From contig OZ244839.1 of the NCBI GenBank assembly GCA_965220825.1, positions 1,984,001 to 2,048,000 on the forward strand: a stretch of DNA of 64,000 nt, read 5' to 3'. The translations under genes and the position numbers were made by a program. Under the pieces are notes generated by a model. The model did no database searches and had not been told where the DNA came from. It saw nothing but the letters and a program-made list of their open reading frames with translations. This DNA is from G965220825 sp965220825. GTDB lineage: Bacteria > Pseudomonadota > Alphaproteobacteria > UBA828. Position 1 is the first letter of the stretch. The number at the start of each line of letters is the position of its first letter. Positions 52,905 to 60,265 of this stretch are shown piece after piece.

Positions 52905-54119
52905 CTATCCCTGAGCGCGCCGCTGCACCGAAAAATTGCCGCGAGGCAGGCAGGCATAGCAGGCCGCACCGAGGAGGGCGACACAGGCGGCGAGGATCAC
53001 GGCGGTGCCGTAATGGCGATCCGCGTCGAAAATCGCGCCCGCGACGAACGGCCCCAACAGCCCGCCGATCCCGTAGGCGACGGCGAGCCGCCCATAGACC
53101 CGGGGCATGGCGTCCGCGCCGTAATAACCCGCTATGGCGAGGGGATGCGCGCTCGCGGTCGCGCCGAAGCAGCCGCCCACCACCGCGACCGCGGCGAGGC
53201 CCACGGCGATCCCCGGGGCGAGATAGAGCGCGAGCAGAAGCCCGCCCATGGCGAGTCCCACGCCGATCAGGACCCGCCGCCCGGTCAGCAACTCGGTGAG
53301 CGGCCCGCCGATCAGCGCGCCGATCGCATAGCCCGCGCCGTTCAGCATCGGCGCGAGCCGCGTCTCGCTTGCCGCGGCGCCCCAGGAGGCCATCAGGGTC
53401 GCCGCGTGCCCCACCACCGCAAGCGCGGCAAAGGCGACGCAGAGAAAACCGAAGAAGATCGCGGCGGCGATGCGGGGGGATTCCGTCAACATGTCTTCGA
53501 AGAGACCCGTGGCGCCCTGGCCCGACGGCAGCCGCGCGCCGGAGGCCGCGATCAGGGCGTAGCCCAGGGTCGTCGCGGCCAGCAGGATCGCCGCCGCGAT
53601 ACCGACCGAAGCGGTGGGCCCCAACGTCTCGATCATGGAGGCGAGCGCGGGCGACCACAGGATGCCGCCGAGGGCGACCGCCGCCATGTTGGCGCCGATC
53701 GCGATACTCTTCCGCACCGGGCCCTTGATTCCGGCCGCCGTCATGGCGACGAAATAGAGCACCCCGGAGCCGTAGCCGAAGAGCACCCCGTAGCCCAGAT
53801 AGAGTGCGGCAAGCGATTGTCCGAAGCCCGCAAGTGCGAGGCCGAGCGCCGACATTACCCCGATGACGAGCGCGAGCATCGCCAGCGAAAACCAGCGCAG
53901 CAGCCAGTGCATGGTGAAGGTGCCGACGGTCGCCATGAAGAACCCGAGGGACTGGGCGCCGCTTACCTCGGCGCGCGACGCCGAGAGCAGCAGCTCGAAC
54001 GGCGCCACCAGAACGCTCCAGGCGTAGAGAATGCCGATAGCGAGATTGATCGCGATGCCGGCTGCGAGCGGGAACCACGCGCGCACCCGTGCACTACGCT
54101 CTGTCGCCTGACTGTCCAT
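52905..54119 (-). CDS. MFS transporter, OFA (oxalate/formate antiporter) type
   Basis: A 404-residue twelve-helix MFS protein. The N-terminal block N-L-A-I-G-I-L-Y-A-W-S-V-L matches the OFA subfamily. The start at 54119 (M-D-S-Q-A-T) is chosen because the longer frame to 54302 runs through tRNA-Cys. OFA members move small carboxylates or amines, and the pairing with the DAO-type enzyme suggests a nitrogen compound. Specificity not deducible. Confidence 0.85.
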   Translation of the reverse strand: MDSQATERSARVRAWFPLAAGIAINLAIGILYAWSVLVAPFELLLSASRAEVSGAQSLGFFMATVGTFTMHWLLRWFSLAMLALVIGVMSALGLALAGFGQSLAALYLGYGVLFGYGSGVLYFVAMTAAGIKGPVRKSIAIGANMAAVALGGILWSPALASMIETLGPTASVGIAAAILLAATTLGYALIAASGARLPSGQGATGLFEDMLTESPRIAAAIFFGFLCVAFAALAVVGHAATLMASWGAAASETRLAPMLNGAGYAIGALIGGPLTELLTGRRVLIGVGLAMGGLLLALYLAPGIAVGLAAVAVVGGCFGATASAHPLAIAGYYGADAMPRVYGRLAVAYGIGGLLGPFVAGAIFDADRHYGTAVILAACVALLGAACYACLPRGNFSVQRRAQG

Positions 54120-54172
54120 CCTGTCGGCCGCTAAAGGTGGGCGGGGCACCGCCACGGTCGGGAAGACCGAAT

Positions 54173-54246
54173 TGGAGGCCGAGGCCGGAATCGAACCGGC
54201 GTACACGGATTTGCAGTCCGCTGCATAGCCACTCTGCCACCCGGCC
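54173..54246 (-). tRNA. tRNA-Cys (GCA)
   Basis: Acceptor GGCCGGG pairs with CTCGGCC, the anticodon loop is CTGCAAA with anticodon GCA, the T-loop is TTCGATT, the discriminator is U, and CCA is encoded. Total 74 nt. The tRNA lies between the MFS gene and the IS481-type element. Confidence 0.95.
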
Positions 54247-54321
54247 GGGGAGGCGCATGGAAGCGCAAAACGGTGCGCGACTGCAACATTTTGGGCCCCC
54301 ATGCCGCCACGGTCAACCAGC

Positions 54322-55441
54322 TGTCCTCGTTCAGGACGTTTGAGACGCTGTGGTTTCTTCTGCTGTCAGGTTGTCAAGGTATTCGGCCGGTGTTTGTCCG
54401 CCAAGGGCCTGGTTGGGTCTGATGGTATTGAACTCGTCGGCGAAGGCGTCGATCCATCGGTTGAGGCCTTCGAGGTCGTCGGGGAGCTCCCAGGAGGCAT
54501 GGAACTCATAGCGCCATGTGCCGTTGCTGCGTTCGACATGACCGTTGAGTTCAGGGGATCGGGGCGGCAGCTCCCAGAGATCGATGCCGCGCCTTTGGCA
54601 TTCGGTTTCGAAGCTTGCCTTGAACTCGACGCCGCCGTCGATTTGGATGGCCTTGACGGGGAAGGGCATGTCGTCCTGGAGCTTGTCGAGGAATTGGGCG
54701 GCGTTATGGGCCGTTGCGCGTCGCCAGGCCTGTGCGCAGGTCCATTTGGCGATGGGGTCGATTGCAGTGAACTGCTTGATGGTGGGCCGTCCGTGGCCGG
54801 GATTGATGGTCATGGTGTCGATCTGGATGATTTCTCCGGGCCGTGCGGGCTTTCTGCCCTTGGGCAGGCGCCGGGCATGGGGCCGGGTGCGGCGCAAGGC
54901 CCGTGGCGCCTTGCGCCGCAGTGTCGGGACGGGGACGACCTCGCCGCGGTCGATCAAGGTCTTCAGGATGCGCCCAACGGTGCTTTCGCAGGTCTGGAAG
55001 CCGCGCCGGTGCAGTAGAACGGTGATCTTGGCCTTGCCCCACATGGGGTAGTCGGCGCGGATCTCGCGGATGGCGGCGACCAGAGCCCGCGACCAGTTTG
55101 GCTTTCGCAGCCTCCGCGGTCGGCTGGAGTACCGCTCGGAGCGCTTCTTCCAGCGGTAGAGCGTGGCACGGGACACGCCGATGGCTTGGGCCGCTTCCTC
55201 GGCGGTCAGGCCCGCCACCATGGCAGCGCGCCAACGACGCACCGCGTCGCGTCTTTGCTCTGCTTCGCTACGCTGCGCATCGCAAAGACGCGACGCGAGC
55301 CGGGCGCCTCGTGTAATCTGACGAGGCAGGCCAAGAACCTGCATGGGGGTCTCCTCGAGGTTGATGTGTCTACACCAACAGCTTCGGAGACCCCCAACCC
55401 CGTTTCAAGAGACGCGTCTCATACCTGTCTGAACTTGCACA
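54322..55441 (-). mobile_element. Complete IS481-type insertion sequence
   Basis: About 1.12 kb. Imperfect terminal inverted repeats begin TGTCCTCGTTCAGGACGTTT (54322 inward) and TGTGCAAGTTCAGACAGGTA (55441 inward), both reaching TGAGACGC. A direct repeat CCAGC flanks the element (54317-54321 and 55442-55446), extendable to ACCAGC. One transposase gene fills it. The repeats and intact gene suggest recent insertion. Confidence 0.88.
54331..55344 (-). CDS. IS481-family transposase
   Basis: A 337-residue DDE transposase. An N-terminal helix-turn-helix (about 45-68, E-E-A-A-Q-A-I-G-V-S-R-A-T-L-Y-R-W) is followed by the integrase core with D176 (Q-I-D-T-M), D236 (Q-I-D-G-G) and E271 (G-H-V-E-R-S-N), all present. 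A Pro/Arg-rich linker precedes the core. The C-terminal tail T-A-E-E-T-T-A-S-Q-T-S is the same stretch that survives in remnants at 17.7 and 59.7 kb. One uninterrupted frame, unlike most IS3 elements. Confidence 0.92.
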   Translation of the reverse strand: MQVLGLPRQITRGARLASRLCDAQRSEAEQRRDAVRRWRAAMVAGLTAEEAAQAIGVSRATLYRWKKRSERYSSRPRRLRKPNWSRALVAAIREIRADYPMWGKAKITVLLHRRGFQTCESTVGRILKTLIDRGEVVPVPTLRRKAPRALRRTRPHARRLPKGRKPARPGEIIQIDTMTINPGHGRPTIKQFTAIDPIAKWTCAQAWRRATAHNAAQFLDKLQDDMPFPVKAIQIDGGVEFKASFETECQRRGIDLWELPPRSPELNGHVERSNGTWRYEFHASWELPDDLEGLNRWIDAFADEFNTIRPNQALGGQTPAEYLDNLTAEETTASQTS

Positions 55442-55456
55442 CCAGCCTTCTCCGCG

Positions 55457-56723
55457 GGTGACGTATCAGAGTTTGTGTCAGGGGCAGGGAGGGGGGTACT
55501 CCAATGGTTTGCCAGAACCCACGAAAGGAGCACCCCCATGCCGCAGTCCGCGACGATCAACAGCATACCGGCCGCGTTCCGAATGATGAAGAACATGCAA
55601 GCGCAAGGGGTCGAGTGGAGCGCGGACTACCGCAGCGCGGCGAAGGCGGTGCTGGAGCAGCAGATGGGCGACCGGATCTCCAGCCACCTCGACACCATGG
55701 CGAGGCGCGGGACCGCCGATCGGCGCAACGGCTATTACAGCCGCCAACTGATGTCCGAGCTCGGCGAGATCGAGCTCTGCGTGCCGCGCACCCGTACCTT
55801 CTCGGCGAACGTGGTGCTGCGCGCCTATGCCCGGCGCGCCCCCCATATCGACCGCCTGGTGCTTGCCTGCTTCGTGCTTGGGCTCAGCACACGCAAGGTG
55901 GCGGTGGCTCTGCAGACGATCCTCGGTCGGTCCATCAGCCCGGCCACGGTGAGCCGCATCGCCAAGACCCTCGACATCGCTGTCGCCGCCTTCCATCGCA
56001 GGCCGCTCAAGGACGCCTACCCCGTGCTCATGCTCGACGGCGTGGTGCTCGCCCGCAAGACCGGCGCCGGCGCCCTCAGGCGCCCCGTCCTGGTGGCCCT
56101 CGGCATCCACGCCGACGGCAGGAAGGAGATCATCGACTACCGCTTGGCCACCGCTGAGAGCGCCGTCCAGTGGGAGCTGTTCCTCACAGACCTCTACCGC
56201 CGCGGCCTGCGCGGCGACGCCCTGGAGATCATCTGTACCGACGGCGGCGCTGGCCTCATCGCTGCCCTGCCCGTCGTCTACCCCGGCATCCCCCTGCAAC
56301 GCTGCTGGGCGCACAAGGTCAGAAACGTTCTCAACAAGGTCCGCAAACACCACCACGACCCCGTCAAGAAAGGCCTCCACAGGATCGTCAACGCCGCCAA
56401 CAGACCCGCCGCCCTCGCCGCCGCACGCCGTTTCGCGGACAGATGGCAGGCAGACTACCCAAAGGCCGTTGCATGCCTGCGCAACGACCTCGACGAACTG
56501 CTCACATGCTTCCGATACAAAACTCTCGAACGACGCAAGCAAGTCAGGACCACCAACGCCATCGAGCGACGCTTCCGAGAAGTCCGGCGCAGGACAAGGC
56601 CCATGGGAACCTTCCAGGACAGAACCTCCATGGATCGCATCCTCTTCGCCGTCTTCACCCACGAAAACCAAAACCAGGGAGTGCCCACACTTTTCTCACT
56701 GACACAAAACATTTGACGTTACC
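55457..56723 (+). mobile_element. Complete IS256-family insertion sequence
   Basis: About 1.27 kb. The inverted ends read GGTGACGTATCAGAG then TTTGTGTCAG on the left, and GGTAACGTCAAATGT then TTTGTGTCAG on the right (inward). An 8-bp direct repeat TCTCCGCG flanks it (55449-55456 and 56724-56731), the size expected for IS256. Its left duplication starts 2 bp after the IS481-type element's own duplication. Confidence 0.88.
55538..56716 (+). CDS. IS256-family transposase
   Basis: A 392-residue mutator-type transposase. The catalytic residues are D167 (M-L-D-G-V), D235 (C-T-D-G-G) and E343 (N-A-I-E-R-R-F), and the conserved C257-W-A-H motif lies between the second D and the E. An N-terminal R-R-N-G-Y-Y region binds DNA. 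I chose the ATG at 55538, eight bases after AAAGGAG. No interruption, so the element may be active. Confidence 0.94.
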   Translation: MPQSATINSIPAAFRMMKNMQAQGVEWSADYRSAAKAVLEQQMGDRISSHLDTMARRGTADRRNGYYSRQLMSELGEIELCVPRTRTFSANVVLRAYARRAPHIDRLVLACFVLGLSTRKVAVALQTILGRSISPATVSRIAKTLDIAVAAFHRRPLKDAYPVLMLDGVVLARKTGAGALRRPVLVALGIHADGRKEIIDYRLATAESAVQWELFLTDLYRRGLRGDALEIICTDGGAGLIAALPVVYPGIPLQRCWAHKVRNVLNKVRKHHHDPVKKGLHRIVNAANRPAALAAARRFADRWQADYPKAVACLRNDLDELLTCFRYKTLERRKQVRTTNAIERRFREVRRRTRPMGTFQDRTSMDRILFAVFTHENQNQGVPTLFSLTQNI

Positions 56724-56757
56724 TCTCCGCGCGGAACCCGTCCGGCGAAGCGGCCGG

Positions 56758-56790
56758 AGATGGGCGGGAGATGGGCGGGAGGTGGGAGCG
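56758..56790. repeat. Short tandem repeat, 11-bp unit
   Basis: Agatgggcggg occurs twice in tandem (56758-56768, 56769-56779), and a degraded third copy follows, in the gap between the IS256 element and pcm. No function inferred. Confidence 0.8.
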
Positions 56791-56833
56791 CCGCCGTCTC
56801 GTTCGGCGCGCGCGCAGCGCGAACGCCGCTCCA

Positions 56834-56862
56834 TTGTCTTGCTCCCGCGCGCCCCCTACATT
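56834..56862 (+). promoter_or_regulatory. Candidate promoter of pcm
   Basis: TTGTCT at 56834-56839, 17 bp, then TACATT at 56857-56862; the pcm ATG lies 48 bp further on. Each box is a partial match to consensus. The only good pair seen in 56724-56909. Confidence 0.45.
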
Positions 56863-56909
56863 GCGGATCGTTCTACGGACGAAGCGACAGCAGAAGAGCA
56901 GCCCGCCCG

Positions 56910-57566
56910 ATGGTCGACTACGCCGCCCAGCGCCGCAATATGGTGGAGAGCCAGATCCGGACCAACCGCGTCACGGACGAGCGCGTGATAGACGCCATGG
57001 CGGAGATTCCGCGCGAGTGTTTCGTGCCGCGGGTGCGCCAGGCCGTCGCCTATGTGGACGAGGATGTCGAGGTCGGTCCCGACCGCTACATCATGGAACC
57101 CATGGTGCTGGCGCGCCTGCTCCAGGAAGCCCGCATCGCGGCCGACCACGTGGCTCTCGATATCGGCTGTGCCACGGGTTATGCGTCCGCCGTCATCGCC
57201 CGCCTCGCCGGCACCGTGATCGCGCTGGACGACAACGAGGCGCTGGCCAGGGAAGCCGCAGCCGCGCTCAGCGGCGTCGGGGCCGACAACGCCATCGTCG
57301 TCACGGGCCCCCTTGCAGAGGGCCGCACGCCCGAGGCGCCCTACGATGTCATCTTCTTCGGCGGCGCCATCGACCATTTGCCCGCGGCGGCCGCGGCGCA
57401 GCTCGCCGAAGGCGGGCGGATCGTCGCGGTGCTGCGTACGCCCGGTGCGGTGGGGCGCGCGACGCTCTGGGAGAAGCATGACGGCGCGCTCTCCAGCCGC
57501 CCGCTGTTCGAAGCCGCGGTCCCGCCGCTTCCCGGCATCGCGCGGCCTGTCGCCTTCGAGCTTTAG
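56910..57566 (+). CDS. pcm: Protein-L-isoaspartate O-methyltransferase-like protein
   Basis: A 218-residue SAM-dependent methyltransferase of the PCMT family. The SAM motif is A-L-D-I-G-C-A-T-G-Y-A-S-A near 85-97. The N-terminal Q-R-R-N-M-V-E-S-Q-I-R-T-N and I-P-R-E-C-F-V-P segments match the alphaproteobacterial group. Motif I has G-C-A-T-G where E. coli Pcm has G-S-G-S-G, so true isoaspartate repair is not certain. It leads the pcm-rhodanese-tolC unit. Confidence 0.85.
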   Translation: MVDYAAQRRNMVESQIRTNRVTDERVIDAMAEIPRECFVPRVRQAVAYVDEDVEVGPDRYIMEPMVLARLLQEARIAADHVALDIGCATGYASAVIARLAGTVIALDDNEALAREAAAALSGVGADNAIVVTGPLAEGRTPEAPYDVIFFGGAIDHLPAAAAAQLAEGGRIVAVLRTPGAVGRATLWEKHDGALSSRPLFEAAVPPLPGIARPVAFEL

Positions 57567-57587
57567 GCCGTCGGTCCGGGCGGAGCG

Positions 57588-57902
57588 GTGCAGCTTTCGG
57601 TCGAGGAATTCGCGGGCCTGCGGCAGCGGGGCGAGACCTACGCCCTGCTCGACGTTCGCGAGGCGTGGGAAACAGCGCTTTGTGCGCTGCCGGAAGCGCT
57701 CGCCATCCCCATGAACGCACTGCCCGAACGGGTGGACGAACTTCCCCGGGACCGCCCGCTGGTGGTGCTTTGCCATCACGGCCAGCGGAGCCTGCACGTG
57801 GTGGAATGGCTGCATGGCCTGGGCTACGATAACGCGCTCAACCTCGACGGCGGCATCGACGCCTGGGCGCGTAATGTCGACCGGAGGATGACGACATACT
57901 GA
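57588..57902 (+). CDS. Single-domain rhodanese-like protein
   Basis: A 104-residue rhodanese domain. The active-site loop V-V-L-C-H-H-G-Q-R-S (C at about 62) keeps the catalytic Cys, and the CH2A-like block L-L-D-V-R-E-A-W-E precedes it. Starts at GTG, 21 bp after pcm. Possible sulfur-transfer role; GlpE-like in size. Substrate and partner unknown; the pcm-rhodanese-tolC order is common in related bacteria. Confidence 0.9.
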   Translation: MQLSVEEFAGLRQRGETYALLDVREAWETALCALPEALAIPMNALPERVDELPRDRPLVVLCHHGQRSLHVVEWLHGLGYDNALNLDGGIDAWARNVDRRMTTY

Positions 57903-57906
57903 AGCC

Positions 57907-59382
57907 ATGCCGACGCTCACACCCCCGATCCCACCGCGCCCGGGACGAAAGCGCATGATCGCCGCACGCGCCGGCGGCGCTCTGCTTGCGGTGTGCGCCG
58001 CCCTCGCGGCCGGCGGTGCGGGCGCCCAGACCCTCGAGGAGGCGCTTGCTTTCGCCTACACGAACAATCCGACGCTGCTTGCCGAGCGCGCCCGGCTGCG
58101 CGGGATCGACGAGTCCGTGCCGGAAGCTCTCGCCGGCGGACGCTCGACGGTCCAACTCCAGGGCGATGCCGGCGTGCTGGACACCGAGACCCGGTCCAGA
58201 AACCTGCGCAGCGACGACACCCTCATCGCGCGATCCTACGAGATCAGCGTGGTGGAGCCGCTCTATCTGGGAGGCCGCGTGGATGCGGAGGTGGAATCGG
58301 CCGAGAGCGCGGTGCGGGCGGGCCGTGCCGGGCTGTCGTCGGTCGAGCAGCGGGTCATGCTCGAATCGGCCACCGCCTATATGGATGTGCTGAGCGAACA
58401 GGCCGTCCTCGACCTCAACCGCAACAATGAGCGCGTGGTGCGCCGCCAGCTACAGGCGGCAGAGGACCGCTTCGAGGTCGGCCAGGTGACGCGTACCGAT
58501 GTCGCCCAGGCGGAGGCCCGCCTCGCCCAGGCGACGGCAGATCGGATCGCCGCCGAGGGCCGCCTCGTCACGGCCCGCAGCATCTACAAGCGGACCATCG
58601 GCGCATTACCGGGCGCGCTTGCCTGGCCCGCACTTCCGCCCGACCTGCCGCAAGAGGAGGAGGAGGCGATCGCACGCGCCGAACGGAACAACCCTTCCAT
58701 CTCGGCGGCGGACTTCACGGCCCGGGCGGCGCGGGCCGATATCGAGGCGTGGAATGCTGCGCGTCGGCCCCGGGTCTCGCTCCGGGGAAGCTACGGCAGG
58801 CGATATGATCAGACCATCGGCGTGGACGAATCCGCCACGGCGGCTCTCAGGATCGACTTCGTGGTTCCGCTCTACCAGTCGGGCGCCGAGAGCGCGAGGG
58901 TACGACGCGCGAAGCAGGTGGCGGCGCAGCGCCGGTTCGAACGAGACCAGGTGCGGCGCGATGCGCGGCTGGAAGCCACCAGCGCATGGGGGGCGCTGGT
59001 GACCGCGCGGGCGCGTATCGCAGCGCTCGAATCCCAGGCGGAGGCCGCGACGATCGCACTCGAAGGCGTGACCCAGGAGGCCTTCGTGGGGCTCCGCACC
59101 ACCCTCGATGTCCTGGATTCGGAGCAGGAGCTGTTCCGCACCAATGTGAGCCTCGTGCAGGCGCAGCGGGACGAGATCGTCTCGGCCTTCCGGCTGCAAT
59201 CGGCGGTCGGCAGCCTGACGGCGCAAGCGCTCCGGCTCCCGGTCGAGCCCTACGATACCGAGATGAACCACGAACCGGGGCGCGGCACCATTTTCGAGCT
59301 CGGCGATATGGAATGGCTCGGACTCACGGAGAGCGGACCGCTGGGCTGGTCGGAAGAAGGCTTGTTCGGCCTCGTCGATTGA
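57907..59382 (+). CDS. tolC: TolC-family outer membrane efflux protein
   Basis: A 491-residue outer membrane channel of type I secretion and efflux systems. The first ATG is at 57907, and a second at 57955 starts the more typical signal peptide (I-A-A-R-A-G-G-A-L-L) with cleavage near A-G-A-Q. Two repeated helical-hairpin domains follow, with E-A-L-A-F-A-Y-T-N-N-P near the N-terminus and a matching N-N-P-S-I-S in the second half. No inner-membrane pump genes are adjacent. It starts 4 bp after the rhodanese gene. Confidence 0.92.
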   Translation: MPTLTPPIPPRPGRKRMIAARAGGALLAVCAALAAGGAGAQTLEEALAFAYTNNPTLLAERARLRGIDESVPEALAGGRSTVQLQGDAGVLDTETRSRNLRSDDTLIARSYEISVVEPLYLGGRVDAEVESAESAVRAGRAGLSSVEQRVMLESATAYMDVLSEQAVLDLNRNNERVVRRQLQAAEDRFEVGQVTRTDVAQAEARLAQATADRIAAEGRLVTARSIYKRTIGALPGALAWPALPPDLPQEEEEAIARAERNNPSISAADFTARAARADIEAWNAARRPRVSLRGSYGRRYDQTIGVDESATAALRIDFVVPLYQSGAESARVRRAKQVAAQRRFERDQVRRDARLEATSAWGALVTARARIAALESQAEAATIALEGVTQEAFVGLRTTLDVLDSEQELFRTNVSLVQAQRDEIVSAFRLQSAVGSLTAQALRLPVEPYDTEMNHEPGRGTIFELGDMEWLGLTESGPLGWSEEGLFGLVD

Positions 59383-59400
59383 CGAGCGGTGCCATGCGGC

Positions 59401-59704
59401 TGTGCAAGTCCAGAGAGGTATGAGGCGCGGCTCTTGAAACGCGGTTGGGGGTCTCCGAAGCGGTTGGTTGACACATCAACCGCAAGGAACCCCCATGACA
59501 GGTTTGGTGCGCGGGTCTCCAGGCCCGCATGTTTTTGTTTTTCGAGGAGAAGAAAAATGCGGGCCTCAAGACCCGCGCACCAAAAAAATGAAGGGGCAGC
59601 TCGTTGGGGCGACGCGCGACCGCCCATAACCGCTGTTCGCCGAATACCCTGCCAACCTGACGGCCGAAGAAACCCCGGCGTCTCAAACGTCCTGAACGAG
59701 GACT
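59401..59704 (+). mobile_element. Non-autonomous IS481-type derivative (MITE-like)
   Basis: The left end (TGTGCAAG..., 59401) matches the IS481-type right terminus and the 90 bp after it, through the transposase ATG (59495). Then comes the palindrome at 59506-59581, and then the last part of the transposase frame (F-A-E-Y-P-A-N-L-T-A-E-E-T-P-A-S-Q-T-S, stop) and the terminus gaacgaggac. It is flanked by TGCGGC (59395-59400) and TGCGGT (59705-59710), a nearly perfect duplication. So the whole internal transposase is lost while both ends remain. It fills most of the 394-bp tolC-popZ gap. Confidence 0.85.
59506..59581. repeat. Large palindrome, copy B
   Basis: Extends to tttggtgcgcgggtct (59503 onward), mirrored by agacccgcgcaccaaa; the inner arm aggcccgcat pairs with atgcgggcct. 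The centre is T-rich then A-rich. Nearly identical to copy A at 17579-17652. Centre and outer flank differ slightly, with compensating pairs kept in part, so the two copies are diverging. Confidence 0.88.
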
Positions 59705-59705
59705 T

Positions 59706-59730
59706 GCGGTTCCCTTTCCGGCGGAACCGC
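59706..59730. repeat. Inverted repeat before popZ
   Basis: Gcggttcc (59706-59713) and ggaaccgc (59723-59730) form a perfect 8-bp stem with a 9-nt loop, just outside the IS derivative and 46 bp before popZ. It may be an operator or attenuator; no T run follows. Low confidence in function. Confidence 0.45.
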
Positions 59731-59776
59731 TCTAGGTTGGCGCCGGCAAGCGCAACCGCCCACCAAGGACGCAATC

Positions 59777-60211
59777 GTGACCGAGCCCCCGAAAGAGCCG
59801 GACGCTCGTGCGAAGCCTTCGACGGAGGAAATCCTCGCATCCATCCGCAGCATCGTCGCGGAGGACAGGACGCCCGACGGCGCGGCGGAGGGCGGCGGCA
59901 GCGGCGTGCTTGAACTCACCGACAGCGTGGACGAGCACGGCAACGCTATCCCGCTCGACGGCGGCTCCCCGTCGCCGGCCCCGCCCGCACCGGAAACGGC
60001 CCGTCCGCGCGCACCGCACGGCACCGGCCCCGACGGCGCGACGGAAGGCCGACCGGGCGCTCCGGGCGAGCGGACGGTGGAACAGCTGGTGGAGGCGATG
60101 CTGCGGCCCATGCTCCGGGAGTGGCTCGATGCCCACCTTCCGGAAATCACCCGACGCATGGTGCAGTCCGAGATCGAGCGGGTCGCCCGCCGACCCGATC
60201 CCGAATCCTGA
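59777..60211 (+). CDS. popZ: Polar organizing protein PopZ (DUF2497)
   Basis: A 144-residue PopZ homologue, which in Caulobacter forms polar condensates that anchor the chromosome. The N-terminal helix S-T-E-E-I-L-A-S-I-R-S-I-V-A-E-D (near 15-30) is the client-binding region. The middle (about 33-95) is Pro/Asp/Glu/Gly-rich and disordered, and the C-terminus (P-M-L-R-E-W-L-D-A-H-L-P, then R-M-V-Q-S-E-I-E-R-V) is the oligomerisation part. It is shorter than Caulobacter PopZ, mainly in the linker. valS follows, the usual order. Confidence 0.9.
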   Translation: MTEPPKEPDARAKPSTEEILASIRSIVAEDRTPDGAAEGGGSGVLELTDSVDEHGNAIPLDGGSPSPAPPAPETARPRAPHGTGPDGATEGRPGAPGERTVEQLVEAMLRPMLREWLDAHLPEITRRMVQSEIERVARRPDPES

Positions 60212-60265
60212 ACCCAGGCGCCGCCGGATGCGTGCGGCGCCGCTTCGAGCCTGATCCCCACCGCC

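Noticed and set aside
54120..54302. In-frame N-terminal extension of the MFS gene
   Set aside because: It reads through tRNA-Cys and lacks any transporter-like sequence.
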